A DNA stretch of 64,000 nucleotides. Source: Gemmatimonadota bacterium. Lineage in GTDB: Bacteria > Gemmatimonadota > Gemmatimonadetes > Longimicrobiales > Gaopeijiaceae. Below, one piece after another: positions 51,582 through 60,384 of the stretch (position 1 is its first letter; every line of letters starts with the position of its first letter). The notes beneath the pieces are model-generated. The model saw only the letters and a list, made by a program, of their open reading frames with translations, did no database searches and was not told the DNA's origin. The stretch lies in the NCBI GenBank assembly GCA_009692205.1, contig SHZR01000010.1:16531-80530 (forward strand), in the 5' to 3' direction. The position numbers and the translations under genes are program-made.

Positions 51582-51827
51582 ATGATGACTCGAACGCAGA
51601 TTTCCATGGATCGGGAGGTCCTCCGCCGCGCCCGCAGGAAGGCATCCGAACAGCGGATCTCGCTGGCGGAGTACGTGCGCCGCCTCGTCGCGGCCGACCT
51701 GGAGCCACCCCTCCCGCCCGGCGACGTGCGTCGGATCTTCGGGATGTTCAGTTCGGGTGGCTCGGACATCGCGCGGGACAAGGACAAGATGCTGAGCGAG
51801 GCGATCCTGAAGCTTCACGGCAAGTGA
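51582..51827 (+). CDS. VapB-like antitoxin (ribbon-helix-helix)
   Basis: An 81-aa protein. ATG 51582 (or 51585) is chosen because family sequence begins there: MTRTQISMDREVLRRARRKA, then QRISLAEYVRRLVAADL, a ribbon-helix-helix DNA-binding fold. The C-terminal part, GMFSSGGSDIARDKDKM, is the usual toxin-wrapping tail of RHH antitoxins paired with PIN toxins. It overlaps the toxin start by 4 nt. Confidence 0.82.
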   Translation: MMTRTQISMDREVLRRARRKASEQRISLAEYVRRLVAADLEPPLPPGDVRRIFGMFSSGGSDIARDKDKMLSEAILKLHGK

Positions 51828-52237
51828 GCGCGTTCGTCGACACGTCCGTCTGGTACGCGGCTACGGACACGGCCGACGCGCGCCACCAGCGGGTGCGCGA
51901 GATCCTGGAGGCGGGCGAGCCGCTCATCACAAGCGACCACGTCCTCGTTGAGACCTGGCTGCTCATCAACGCGCGGCGGCACCATTCCGGAGCGGACGAT
52001 TTCTGGAAGGAGATCCGCGCCGGCGCCGCCCGCGTCGAGAGCACGACCCCGTCCGACATGGAAGTCGCCTGGCAGATCGGCGAACGCTTCCCTGATCAGG
52101 GCTTCTCGCTCGTCGACCGCACGAGCTTCGCGACCATGATGCGGCTCGGCATCACGCGCGTCGCGTCGTTCGACTCCCACTTCGCTGTATTCCGGTACGG
52201 CCCGCGCGACTCGCTCGCGTTCGAGGTGTTGCGCTAG
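51824..52237 (+). CDS. PIN-domain ribonuclease toxin (VapC-like)
   Basis: A 137-aa PIN protein. Acidic catalytic residues are Asp6 in AFVDTSVWYAA, Glu43 in LVETWLLINAR, Asp in FSLVDRTSFATM and Asp in ASFDSHFAVF. The GTG start overlaps the antitoxin stop (GTGA). It would act as a Mg-dependent RNase when not neutralised. It is unrelated in sequence detail to the first PIN toxin (28401) and so is an independent module. It converges on the ABC exporter gene with 4 bp between stops. Confidence 0.87.
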   Translation: MSAFVDTSVWYAATDTADARHQRVREILEAGEPLITSDHVLVETWLLINARRHHSGADDFWKEIRAGAARVESTTPSDMEVAWQIGERFPDQGFSLVDRTSFATMMRLGITRVASFDSHFAVFRYGPRDSLAFEVLR

Positions 52238-52241
52238 GCGA

Positions 52242-54008
52242 CTAGATCCGCGCCTGCACCGTATACAACTGGTGGTACCGCCCCTTCGCGGCCATGAGTT
52301 CGTCGTGCTTCCCGCGCTCCGCGATCCGTCCGTCTTCGATGACCAGAATGAGGTCCGCCCGCTGGATCGTCGTGAGCCGGTGCGCGATGACGATGGTCGT
52401 GCGACCCGCCAGCAGGTCGCCTAGGCTCTTCTGGATGAGCGCCTCGCTCTCGGTGTCGAGGCTCGAGGTCGCCTCGTCGAGGAGCAGGACGCGCGGGTTG
52501 GCCAGCAGCGCACGCGCGATCGTCACGCGCTGACGCTGGCCGCCCGAGAGCTTGACGCCACGCTCGCCGATCACGGTGTCGAGACCGTCCGGGAAGCGGG
52601 CGGTGAACTCGGTCACGTAGGCCTTCTCGGACGCCTCCTGAATCTCGGCATCGGTCGCGCGCGGACGCGCGAAGCGCAGGTTCTCGCGGATGGTGCCGTC
52701 GAAGAGGAAGTCGCTCTGGAAGACGAGCCCGAGCTGCTCGCGGTAGCTGCCGAGCTTGAGGCGGCGCAGGTCGATCCCGTCGACGAGCACGCGGCCCTCG
52801 TCAGGCTCGAGGAACGCCGCCGCCAGACCCGCGATCGTCGACTTCCCTGAGCCCGAGCTGCCGACCAGCGCGACCACAGTGCCGGGGCTCGCGTCGAAGT
52901 GGATCCCCTTGAGGACCGGCTTGCCCTCGTCGTAAGCGAAGTGGACGTTCTCGAACGAGATGTGGCCCTTGATGGGAGGCATGACGTCCGTGCGGAGCGG
53001 ATCGTCGTCCTCCTCGGGCCACGACAGCAGCTCGGAGGTGCGGTCGAGCCCCGCGAACGCCTCGGTCATCTGCGTGCCGATGTTCGCCATCTGGAGCACC
53101 GGCGCGATCAGGAAGCCCAGGAAGAGCGTGAACGAGAACAGCTGGCCGAGCGTGAGCTCGCCCTGCACGATGAGCCATCCGCCGTAGCCCATGATGAGCA
53201 CGCCCGCGAGTCCCATGAAGAACGTCCCGAGGCTCGTGACGAGGCTCGTCGTGGTCAGGGTGGTCTTCACGTTGTCGAAGATCTTCATCACGCCCGCCGA
53301 GAAGATCTCCGACTCCTTCTCGAGCGCGTGGAAGCCCTTCACCACCCGGATGCCGCCGAGCGCCTCCGTGAGACGGCCGGTCACCTCCGAGCGGATGATG
53401 TTTCGTTCCCGGAACGCCGGGCGCAGCTTCCGGAACGCCTGCGCGGAGACGAACCCGAACCCTGCCAGCGGGATGAGCGCGAGCGCCGTCATGATCGCGT
53501 TGATGCGGATGAGGAAGAAGAACGCCACGATCGCCGTGATCGTGCCGCCGACCAGCTGGACCAAGCCCGTGCCGACGAGGTTACGCACGCCTTCCACGTC
53601 GTCCATGATCCGGGTGACGAGCACGCCCGACTTCGTGTTGTCGAAGACGCGCACCGGAAGGCGGAGGACGTGGTGCTGGACCTGGATCCGGAGCTGCGCG
53701 ATGAGGTTCTGGGCCTCGACCGAGAGGAGCCGGACGAGCGAGTACGAGGTGATGGCCTGGACGGTTACCGCGCCCGCCACCAGCGCCAGCAGGCCGTAGA
53801 GGCGATCGAGGCTGCCCGCGCTGGCGACGTCGTCGATCAGGTACTGCGTGGAGGCCGGCAGCACGAGGCCGGAGAGACGGTTGATCAGGATCAGGCCGAG
53901 CCCGATGGCAATCAACTTCCGTCGTGGCCAAATGATCTCGTGGAACGCGTGCCTGAGGCTCGCTCCGGAGATCTTCTTCGACTTGGTTTCAGCCATCCGC
54001 TCGCTCAC
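52242..54008 (-). CDS. ABC exporter, fused permease and ATPase (MsbA/BmrA-like)
   Basis: A 588-aa half-transporter. GTG 54008 or ATG 53996 may start it (four codons apart). Six TM helices lie within about 30-320; the ATPase domain has Walker A GSSGSGKST, Q-loop LGLVFQSDFLF, the canonical signature LSGGQRQR, Walker B VLLLDEATSSLDTE and the H-loop AHRLTTI. It is distinct from the his-linked exporter, whose signature is LSVGERQ. The DNA between it and leuS (about 90 bp) must hold two divergent promoters. Substrate unknown; lipid or drug export is usual for this family. Confidence 0.9.
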   Translation of the reverse strand: MSERMAETKSKKISGASLRHAFHEIIWPRRKLIAIGLGLILINRLSGLVLPASTQYLIDDVASAGSLDRLYGLLALVAGAVTVQAITSYSLVRLLSVEAQNLIAQLRIQVQHHVLRLPVRVFDNTKSGVLVTRIMDDVEGVRNLVGTGLVQLVGGTITAIVAFFFLIRINAIMTALALIPLAGFGFVSAQAFRKLRPAFRERNIIRSEVTGRLTEALGGIRVVKGFHALEKESEIFSAGVMKIFDNVKTTLTTTSLVTSLGTFFMGLAGVLIMGYGGWLIVQGELTLGQLFSFTLFLGFLIAPVLQMANIGTQMTEAFAGLDRTSELLSWPEEDDDPLRTDVMPPIKGHISFENVHFAYDEGKPVLKGIHFDASPGTVVALVGSSGSGKSTIAGLAAAFLEPDEGRVLVDGIDLRRLKLGSYREQLGLVFQSDFLFDGTIRENLRFARPRATDAEIQEASEKAYVTEFTARFPDGLDTVIGERGVKLSGGQRQRVTIARALLANPRVLLLDEATSSLDTESEALIQKSLGDLLAGRTTIVIAHRLTTIQRADLILVIEDGRIAERGKHDELMAAKGRYHQLYTVQARI

Positions 54009-54098
54009 CGTGGGAGCCCTTGGGCGCCCATGCTCCCCCGCTTAGGTTAGCCCGTCTTTCCTGCTCGACCCGCCGATCCCGAGACGTCGCCGCCGACA

Positions 54099-56552
54099 AT
54101 GGTAAACGAAGTGAAGGACGGTTACGACCCGGCGGCTGTGGAAACCAAATGGCAGCGCCTCTGGGAGGAGCGAGGCACGAACCGCTTCACGCTCGAGGAG
54201 CTGCGCGCGGCGAAGGACCCCTACTACAACCTGATGATGTTCCCCTACCCCTCCGCGGAGGGGCTCCACGTGGGCAACATCTACGCGTTCACGGGCGCCG
54301 ACGTGCACGGCCGCTACCAGCGCCTGCGTGGGCGGACCGTTTTCGAGCCGATGGGCTTCGACGCCTTCGGGATCCACTCGGAGAACTTCGCCCTGAAGGT
54401 CGGCAAGCACCCGATGGACCTGATCCCGTCCAACGTCGCGAATTTCACGCGGCAGCTGAGGCGGATCGGCGGGATGTTCGACTGGACGCACTCGGTCGAC
54501 ACGACCGACCCCGCGTACTACAAGTGGACGCAGTGGGTCTTCGTGCAGCTCTTCAAGGCGGGGCTCGCCGAGCGGAAGGAAGCTCCGGTCAACTGGTGCC
54601 CGTCCTGCATGACCGTGCTTTCCAACGAACAGGTGATCGGGGGCGAGTGTGAGCGCTGCGGCACCGCGGTCGAACAGCGGCGCATCGCGCAGTGGTTCTT
54701 CACGATCACGAAGTACGCCCAGCGGCTGCTCGACAACCTCGCCCGCATCGACTGGTCGGAGAAGACGAAGAAGGCCCAAGTCAACTGGATCGGACGCAGT
54801 GAAGGCGCCCTGCTGCGCTTCCCGGTCATCGACGCGAAGGGCACGGAGACCGGTCGGGTGATCGAGGTCTTCACGACCCGACCCGACACGGCGTTCGGCG
54901 CGACTTATATGGTGCTCTCCCCCGAGCACCCGCTGGTCGACAAGGTCCTGGACCCGGGGCTCATCGCGCCGGTGTACGCGTACCGCGACAAGGCGCGCCA
55001 GAAGGACCTGGTCGCGCGCCAGAAGATCGACAAGACCAAGACCGGCGTGTCGACCGGCGGCTACTGCCGCAACCCTGCGACGGGCGAGGCGATTCCGATT
55101 TGGATCGCCGACTACGTGCTCATGGGATACGGGACGGGCGCGATCATGGCCGTGCCCGGCCACGACCAGCGCGACTTCGACTTCGCCACCCAGTTCGAAC
55201 TCCCCATCGTGCGCGTGGTGGCCGGTCCGGGCGACGCCGCGAGCACGCCGCTCGCCGAGGCGTATGTCGGGCCGGGCGTTCTCGTGAACTCGGGACGGTT
55301 CGACGGCATCGACGTGAGCGAATCCGTGCGGGTCCTCACCGAGTGGGCCGCCGCGGAGGGTTGGGGCGAGGGCCAGGTGAACTTCCGGCTGCACGACTGG
55401 TGCATCTCGCGGCAGCGCTACTGGGGACCCCCGATCCCCATCATCTATTGTGACGCCTGCGGCCCGGTCGCGGTGCCGGAGAGCGACCTGCCCGTCGTGC
55501 TCCCCCGCGTGGAGAATTTCAAGCCGGACGACTCGGGCGTCAGCCCGCTCGCGCGTGAAGAGTCGTGGTACCGGACGAAGTGCCCCGAATGCGGCGCCGA
55601 CGCCCGTCGCGAGACGGACGTGTCGGACACGTTCCTCGACTCGGGCTGGTACTTCCTCCGCTACCCGTCCACGGACTTCGACGACCGCCCGTTCGATCCC
55701 ACGATTACGAAAAAGTGGCTCCCGGTCGATTCGTACATCGGCGGCCACGAGCACGCGGTCCTGCACCTTCTCTACTCGCGCTTCATCACGATGGCGCTCC
55801 ACGACCTCGGGCACGTCGAGTTCGAGGAGCCCTACGACGTCTTCCGCGCGCACGGCCTCATCATCGCCGAGGGCGCCAAGATGTCGAAGAGCAAGGGCAA
55901 CGTGATCGTCCCCGACCCGGTGATCGAGGAGTTCGGCGCGGACACGCTCCGTACCTATCTCATGTTCCTCGGACCCTTCGAGGAAGGTGGGGACTACCGC
56001 CAGGAAGGCATTCAGGGGCCCTACGGCTTCCTGCACCGGCTCTGGGACAGCGTGACCTCGGCCGTCGAGGGCACGCCCGACCCCGACGTCGAGCGGAAAG
56101 TCCACCAGACGATCCGCCAACTCACCGAGCAGCTTCCGGAGTTGCAGTACAACACAGCGATCGCCGCTTTGATGGAGTGCCTGAACACGATTCGGGCGGG
56201 CGGCCGCGCGTTCGTCCGCGCCGAGGTGGCGCCGCTCGTGCCCCTCGTCGCGCCGTTCGCTCCGCACATCGCCGAGGAGCTCTGGGAGCGACTCGGGCAC
56301 TCAGCGAGCATCTTCGACGGCCCCAACTGGCCGGCGTACGACGAATCCAAACTGGCGGAGACGAGAGTGACCATCGCGATCCAGGTGAACGGCAAGCTGC
56401 GCGCGTCGATCTCCGTCGCGAAAGGCGCGGCTGAACCCGACATCGTCGCCGCTGCGCGCGCGGAGAACAGTGTCTCCCGCCACCTCGACGGTGTGTCCGA
56501 GCGGCGGGTGATCTATGTGAAGGAACGCCTCGTCAACTTCGTCGTCGGATGA
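54099..56552 (+). CDS. leuS: Leucyl-tRNA synthetase
   Basis: An 817-aa class I synthetase charging tRNA-Leu. The HIGH equivalent is HVGN (57-60) in PYPSAEGLHVGN, and KMSKS is at 594-598. The CP1 editing domain (about 225-410) has FTTRPDTAFGATYM and the GTGAIMAVPGHDQRDFDFA loop with its conserved Asp. A zinc knuckle, CPSCMTVL followed by CERCGTAV, is present. The usual DAFGLPAENAA wording is DAFGIHSENFALKVGKHP, a variant form. It ends with the anticodon-binding and C-terminal domains. The stop overlaps tkt (ATGA). Confidence 0.97.
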   Translation: MVNEVKDGYDPAAVETKWQRLWEERGTNRFTLEELRAAKDPYYNLMMFPYPSAEGLHVGNIYAFTGADVHGRYQRLRGRTVFEPMGFDAFGIHSENFALKVGKHPMDLIPSNVANFTRQLRRIGGMFDWTHSVDTTDPAYYKWTQWVFVQLFKAGLAERKEAPVNWCPSCMTVLSNEQVIGGECERCGTAVEQRRIAQWFFTITKYAQRLLDNLARIDWSEKTKKAQVNWIGRSEGALLRFPVIDAKGTETGRVIEVFTTRPDTAFGATYMVLSPEHPLVDKVLDPGLIAPVYAYRDKARQKDLVARQKIDKTKTGVSTGGYCRNPATGEAIPIWIADYVLMGYGTGAIMAVPGHDQRDFDFATQFELPIVRVVAGPGDAASTPLAEAYVGPGVLVNSGRFDGIDVSESVRVLTEWAAAEGWGEGQVNFRLHDWCISRQRYWGPPIPIIYCDACGPVAVPESDLPVVLPRVENFKPDDSGVSPLAREESWYRTKCPECGADARRETDVSDTFLDSGWYFLRYPSTDFDDRPFDPTITKKWLPVDSYIGGHEHAVLHLLYSRFITMALHDLGHVEFEEPYDVFRAHGLIIAEGAKMSKSKGNVIVPDPVIEEFGADTLRTYLMFLGPFEEGGDYRQEGIQGPYGFLHRLWDSVTSAVEGTPDPDVERKVHQTIRQLTEQLPELQYNTAIAALMECLNTIRAGGRAFVRAEVAPLVPLVAPFAPHIAEELWERLGHSASIFDGPNWPAYDESKLAETRVTIAIQVNGKLRASISVAKGAAEPDIVAAARAENSVSRHLDGVSERRVIYVKERLVNFVVG

Positions 56553-58552
56553 ACGACCTCCAGCGCCTTTCCGTCGACGCAGTCCGCGTTCTCTCCATGG
56601 ACGCGGTGGAGAAGGCCCAGTCCGGGCACCCCGGCACGCCGATGGCGTTGGCGCCCGTCGGCTACGTGCTCTACCACCGCCACCTGAAGCACAATCCCAA
56701 GGATCCGGACTGGCTGGACCGGGACCGCTTCGTGCTGTCCTGCGGGCACGCCTCGATGCTGCTCTACTCGCTCCTCCACCTGAGCGGGTACGAAATCTCC
56801 GAAGAGGACATCAAGAACTTTCGGCAGTGGGGCTCACCGACGGCCGGCCACCCGGAGTACGGGCACGCGCCGGGCATCGAGACCACCACCGGCCCGCTCG
56901 GCCAGGGCGTGGCCATGTCCGTCGGGATGGCGCTCGCCGAGAGATGGCTCGCCGCGCACTTCAACCGGCCCAGCCACGGCATCGTCGACCACTTCACGTA
57001 CGCGCTCTGCTCCGACGGCGACGTCATGGAGGGCATCTCGCATGAGGCCGCCGAGTTCGCGGGACACCAGAAGCTCGGCAAGCTGATCTGGATCTTCGAC
57101 GACAACCGGATCAGCATCGACGGCAGCACGACGCTGTCCACCTCGGTCGATCACGCGAAGCGCTTCGAGGCCTACGGCTGGCAGGTGCTCCGCGTCGAGG
57201 ACGGCAACGACCTCGACGCGATCGACGCGGCGATCACGGCCGCCAAGCGCGAGACGGCTCGCCCGACCTTCATCGTGCTCCGCACCACGATCGCGTGGGG
57301 AAGCCCCGGCAAGGCGAACACCTCCGCCGCCCACGGCGCCCCGCTCGGCGCCAAAGAGATCGAGGCTACGAAGAAGGCCATCGGCTATCCGTCGCTCGAG
57401 CCGTTCTACGTGGATGCCGCCGCGCGCAAGCACTGGAGCGAGTGCGTCGACAAGGGCGCCGGGCTCGAGCGCGCGTGGCATCAGAAGTTCGCGACGTACC
57501 AAGACGAGCATCCCGAGCTCGCGGCCGAGTACCTGCGCATGATGGCGGGCGACCTTCCCGACAACTGGGACGCGGGCGTGCCCGACCTCTCCGCGCCCAA
57601 GTCCGCCGACGCCACCCGTAACTGGTCGGGCAAGATCATCCAGGGCATCGCGGCACACGTCCCGAACCTGGTGGGTGGCTCGGCCGACCTGGCCGGCTCC
57701 AACAAGACGGACATCGACGGCGCCGCTGACCTGTTCGCGGCTACGCCCGGTGGGCGGAACGTGCGCTTCGGCATTCGCGAGCACGCGATGGGCGCAATCA
57801 TGAACGGGATGTTGCTCCATGGGGGCGTGCGCGCGTTCGGTGGCACGTTCCTCATCTTCTCGGACTACATGCGCCCGGCCATCCGCCTCGCGGCGCTCAT
57901 GGGGCAGCCGCCCGTCTACGTCTTCACTCACGACTCGATCGGACTCGGTGAGGACGGACCCACGCACCAGCCCATCGAGCAGCTCGCGTCGCTCCGGGCG
58001 ATTCCCAACCTGCTCGATCTTCGCCCCTGCGATTCCGCAGAGACCGAGATCGCGTGGCGCGTCGCGATGGAGCGCACGGACGGACCCACGTTCCTGGCCC
58101 TCAGCCGCCAGAAGGTCCCCCTACTCGACCGTTCGGGCCCACTGGCGTCCGCGGAGGGGCTGCGGCGCGGCGGGTACGTGCTCGCCGAAGCCTCGGGCGG
58201 GCGCCCCGCGGTGATCATCCTCGCGAGCGGCACGGAGGTATCGCTGGCACTCGCGGCGCGCGACCGACTGGAAGCGGAAGGTACCGCGACCCGCGTGGTG
58301 AGCCTGCCGAGCTGGCATCTCTTCAGCCACCAGGACGCGGCCTACCGTGAAGAGGTCCTCCCGGCAAGCGTGACCGCGCGCGTCTCCATCGAGGCCGGAT
58401 CGACGTTCGGCTGGGAGCGGTGGATCGGCATGAGAGGCAGCGCCATCGGCCTCGACCGCTTCGGGGCTTCGGCGCCCGCTGAGGTGCTCTACGAGCGGCT
58501 CGGCGTCACGGCCGAGCGCGTGGTCGCCGAGGCGTCGCGACTCGTTCGCTGA
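56549..58552 (+). CDS. tkt: Transketolase
   Basis: A 667-aa thiamine-diphosphate enzyme moving two-carbon units between sugar phosphates in the pentose phosphate pathway. The N-terminal motif [20 protein letters not shown], the ThDP-binding [17 protein letters not shown], and the pyrimidine-domain [15 protein letters not shown] and [16 protein letters not shown] are all intact. The length is typical for bacterial Tkt. Its ATG overlaps the leuS stop, so translation is coupled. The central TK domain carries the conserved Glu for ThDP activation (RFGIREHAM). Confidence 0.97.
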   Translation: MNDLQRLSVDAVRVLSMDAVEKAQSGHPGTPMALAPVGYVLYHRHLKHNPKDPDWLDRDRFVLSCGHASMLLYSLLHLSGYEISEEDIKNFRQWGSPTAGHPEYGHAPGIETTTGPLGQGVAMSVGMALAERWLAAHFNRPSHGIVDHFTYALCSDGDVMEGISHEAAEFAGHQKLGKLIWIFDDNRISIDGSTTLSTSVDHAKRFEAYGWQVLRVEDGNDLDAIDAAITAAKRETARPTFIVLRTTIAWGSPGKANTSAAHGAPLGAKEIEATKKAIGYPSLEPFYVDAAARKHWSECVDKGAGLERAWHQKFATYQDEHPELAAEYLRMMAGDLPDNWDAGVPDLSAPKSADATRNWSGKIIQGIAAHVPNLVGGSADLAGSNKTDIDGAADLFAATPGGRNVRFGIREHAMGAIMNGMLLHGGVRAFGGTFLIFSDYMRPAIRLAALMGQPPVYVFTHDSIGLGEDGPTHQPIEQLASLRAIPNLLDLRPCDSAETEIAWRVAMERTDGPTFLALSRQKVPLLDRSGPLASAEGLRRGGYVLAEASGGRPAVIILASGTEVSLALAARDRLEAEGTATRVVSLPSWHLFSHQDAAYREEVLPASVTARVSIEAGSTFGWERWIGMRGSAIGLDRFGASAPAEVLYERLGVTAERVVAEASRLVR

Positions 58553-58640
58553 CGCAGCACGGCCGGCCGCGGCTTGCCTTGGGTAGGGCCGACCTCTAGG
58601 GTGAGCCCGTCGGTGTCATCCTCATTCGAGAGGTAGCCCC

Positions 58641-59207
58641 ATGGTCATACCGATCACCACCCTCTGGCTGCCGATCGTGGTCGCCGCGGTACTCGTGTTC
58701 GTGGTGAGCTCGATCATCCACATGTTCCTGACCTACCACCAGAAGGACTACCTCAAGGTCCCCGACGAGGACCGCCTGATGGACGCGCTTCGACCGTTCA
58801 ACCTCCCGCCGGGCGACTACGTCTTCCCGCACGCGGCCGGCATGGCGGCGATGAATTCGGAAGCCTACAAGCAGAAAGCCGCGAAGGGCCCGATCGCTTT
58901 CGTCACCGTGCTTCGGCCGGGCCAGGTCTTCGGCGTGGGCCCCCAACTCATGCAGTGGTTCGCGTTCTCCCTCTTGGTGGGGATCGTCTCCGCGTACATG
59001 GCGGGTCGCATGCTGGCACCGGGCGTCGACTGCCTGCAGGTCTTTCGCGTGACCGGCACGGTGGCGTTCGCGTGTTACTCGATGGCGCTCATGCAGCGGT
59101 CCATTTGGTTCAGTTACAACTGGACGAGCACGCTCAGGTCGATGTTCGACGGACTCATCTACGCCGCGCTGACCGCCGGAGCGTTCGGCTGGCTCTGGCC
59201 GGCCTGA
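58641..59207 (+). CDS. Integral membrane protein of unknown function
   Basis: A 188-aa protein with an N-terminal TM helix (about 5-29), a soluble loop (DYLKVPDEDRLMDALRPFNL, GDYVFPHAAGMAAMNSEAYK) and three more TM helices (about 105-125, 132-150, 163-186). A conserved-looking Trp/Tyr segment, RSIWFSYNWTSTLRSMFDGL, precedes the last helix. I recognise no characterised family. It starts 88 bp after tkt and converges on the SprT-like gene. Confidence 0.7.
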   Translation: MVIPITTLWLPIVVAAVLVFVVSSIIHMFLTYHQKDYLKVPDEDRLMDALRPFNLPPGDYVFPHAAGMAAMNSEAYKQKAAKGPIAFVTVLRPGQVFGVGPQLMQWFAFSLLVGIVSAYMAGRMLAPGVDCLQVFRVTGTVAFACYSMALMQRSIWFSYNWTSTLRSMFDGLIYAALTAGAFGWLWPA

Positions 59208-59215
59208 GCGTCGGA

Positions 59216-59245
59216 GCCGGCGCTGATCAGTCGGTCAGCGCCGGC
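59216..59245. terminator. Bidirectional hairpin between convergent genes
   Basis: A perfect 11-bp inverted repeat (GCCGGCGCTGA at 59216-59226, TCAGCGCCGGC at 59235-59245) with an 8-nt loop lies between the stops of the membrane protein and the SprT-like gene. There is no T tract. Confidence 0.6.
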
Positions 59246-59264
59246 GGCAGCGGCGGTACGCGCG

Positions 59265-59945
59265 TCACCGCCGCCGCTCGCCGCCGGCGCGACCGGGCCG
59301 ACAACCGACCCGGCGGGCCCAATCTCGCCATGACCTCCCATGGCCACGGTGGCCAGTAAGCAAGTAATCCGCGGCATGTGCCATCTCGTGCAACAACGTA
59401 TCGATGCGCTCTGCTCCGTTGCCCTCGAGCATGAGGTCGACGTTCAGAGCGATCTCCACAACCACACGTCCACGGTCGGGATCGTCCCCCGGAAGCATGT
59501 ACCCGAGTGACGACCTCATCTTGCTGCTCAGCCGGACCGGAATGTCCTCCGGGAGCCGTCCCTCGAACCGGGTCAGATTGAAGTATCGGTAGAGGGCACG
59601 GAGGTAGCCGACCTGCTCAAGAGTAGCGCAGCAGGCCGATCCTAGGCGCCCGCCCCTGGCTGCGCGTGCCTCCCGGAGCGCGGGAGTCAGCGCCGGCCAA
59701 GCACCGATCAAGGAGGCCGCCCGCCGCGCCGCGACCGACCTCGGTCCCCCCTCCCGGGCGAGTTCCGCGAACGCATCCAACAGCTCCGGCGAGGCGTCCC
59801 CGTAGGCCGCGTGCACGTTCAACACACGCCCTCGCTGTGTGAGGGACCACACCGTGCTGCGATTCCTGCGGAACGTAACGCGGGTTAGACGCGTTGCGCC
59901 TCGGATCCTCAATTCGGCGAGAAATTCGTCCGCAGTGAGGGTCAT
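59265..59945 (-). CDS. SprT-like zinc metallopeptidase
   Basis: A 226-aa protein. The catalytic region is near the C-terminus: His186-Glu-x-x-His190 in LLHEMAHAADYLLTGHRGHG, with His199 or His202 as the third ligand and WRDWARRVGC after it, the usual SprT pattern. The N-terminal 110 residues (TRLTRVTFRRNRSTVWSLTQ) are basic and beta-rich. RYFNLTRFEGRLPEDIPVRL opens the SprT domain. SprT-like proteases in eukaryotes cut DNA-protein cross-links; the bacterial role is unclear. It is divergent from the histone-like gene across a repeat-rich spacer. Confidence 0.85.
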   Translation of the reverse strand: MTLTADEFLAELRIRGATRLTRVTFRRNRSTVWSLTQRGRVLNVHAAYGDASPELLDAFAELAREGGPRSVAARRAASLIGAWPALTPALREARAARGGRLGSACCATLEQVGYLRALYRYFNLTRFEGRLPEDIPVRLSSKMRSSLGYMLPGDDPDRGRVVVEIALNVDLMLEGNGAERIDTLLHEMAHAADYLLTGHRGHGRSWRDWARRVGCRPGRAGGERRR

Positions 59946-59963
59946 TGGGCTCTTCCGCGCACC

Positions 59964-60055
59964 CTACTAGAGGCCGTATGCATCATCGTCGCATACACTA
60001 CATGTCGTAGTGAGTCGTGTCATCCCTATTGCGCGTACCGCCTACTAGTTAGTAG
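59964..60055. repeat. Cluster of inverted repeats in the divergent spacer
   Basis: Three dyads lie in 80 bp: GTATGC...GCATAC (59976-59981, 59991-59996), CACTAC...GTAGTG (59996-60001, 60007-60012) and CTACTA-GT-TAGTAG (60042-60055). The half-site CTACTAG recurs at 59964-59970. The spacer is also the most A/T-rich stretch of this part of the window. They could be operators for the divergent SprT-like and histone-like genes. Confidence 0.45.
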
Positions 60056-60113
60056 ATAACTCTCGTTCGCATTAACTGATGTTTGAAGCACCCTCAGCGC
60101 TCGGAGGTATCCC

Positions 60114-60209
60114 GTGGCAGCGAAGAAGAAGGCAGCGAAGAAGAAGGCAGCAGGCGCGAAGAAGCGCCCAGCGAAGAAGGCCGCAGCAAAGAAGGCGAAG
60201 CGGAAGTAG
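60114..60209 (+). CDS. 31-aa lysine/alanine-rich histone-H1-like protein
   Basis: A short gene starting at GTG 60114, with GGAGG (60102-60106) spaced 7 nt upstream and a UUCG-capped terminator 33 nt after the stop. The protein is made almost only of Ala, Lys and a few Arg, Gly and Pro (AAKKKAAKKKAAG, then AKKRPAKKAAAKKAKRK), the composition of the C-terminal tails of histone H1 and of bacterial AlgP/HctB-like proteins. Roughly half of the residues are basic. It would bind DNA or RNA electrostatically. No globular domain is present. The perfect ribosome site and terminator make it a real, probably well-expressed gene. Confidence 0.78.
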   Translation: MAAKKKAAKKKAAGAKKRPAKKAAAKKAKRK

Positions 60210-60241
60210 CAGCACCCAACCTTTCATCTGGTTGGAAAGGC

Positions 60242-60273
60242 GCTGGCGCCCTTCGGGGCGCCAGCTTTTTTTT
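60242..60273 (+). terminator. Strong intrinsic terminator with UUCG loop
   Basis: A perfect 10-bp stem (GCTGGCGCCC, 60242-60251; GGGCGCCAGC, 60256-60265) is closed by TTCG and followed by eight T (60266-60273). It ends the histone-like transcript. Confidence 0.92.
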
Positions 60274-60318
60274 CGGGGTCCGCTAAGCAGCGGGCTCCGC
60301 TTCATTCATGGGATCGAA

Positions 60319-60384
60319 ATGGTTCGGCAACTCACCGCGATCATCTTCACCGACGTGGCCGGGTACACGGCCCCGGTAGCATGA
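60319..60384 (+). pseudogene. Remnant of a class III adenylate/guanylate cyclase N-terminus
   Basis: A 21-codon ORF reading MVRQLTAIIFTDVAGYTAPV and Ala, then stop. VRQLTAIIFTDVAGYT closely resembles the first beta strand of class III cyclase domains (LAAILFTDIVGYT-type, with the first metal-binding Asp), but the rest of the domain is absent. Its stop overlaps the thrC start (ATGA). It is either a deletion relic that now serves as a coupling leader for thrC, or a chance resemblance. Confidence 0.5.

Noticed and set aside
54042..56300. 752-codon open frame on the minus strand opposite leuS
   Set aside because: An antisense shadow of a complete leucyl-tRNA synthetase with no signal or domain of its own.
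60216..60240. Overlapping dyads CCAACC/GGTTGG and CCTTTC/GAAAGG before the UUCG terminator as a riboswitch
   Set aside because: They are short, overlap each other, lie after the stop codon and before a standard terminator, so a 3'UTR coincidence is more likely.
60319..60384. Threonine-operon leader peptide before thrC
   Set aside because: It has only a few Thr and Ile codons, not a run, and no terminator or alternative hairpin lies between it and thrC because it overlaps the start.
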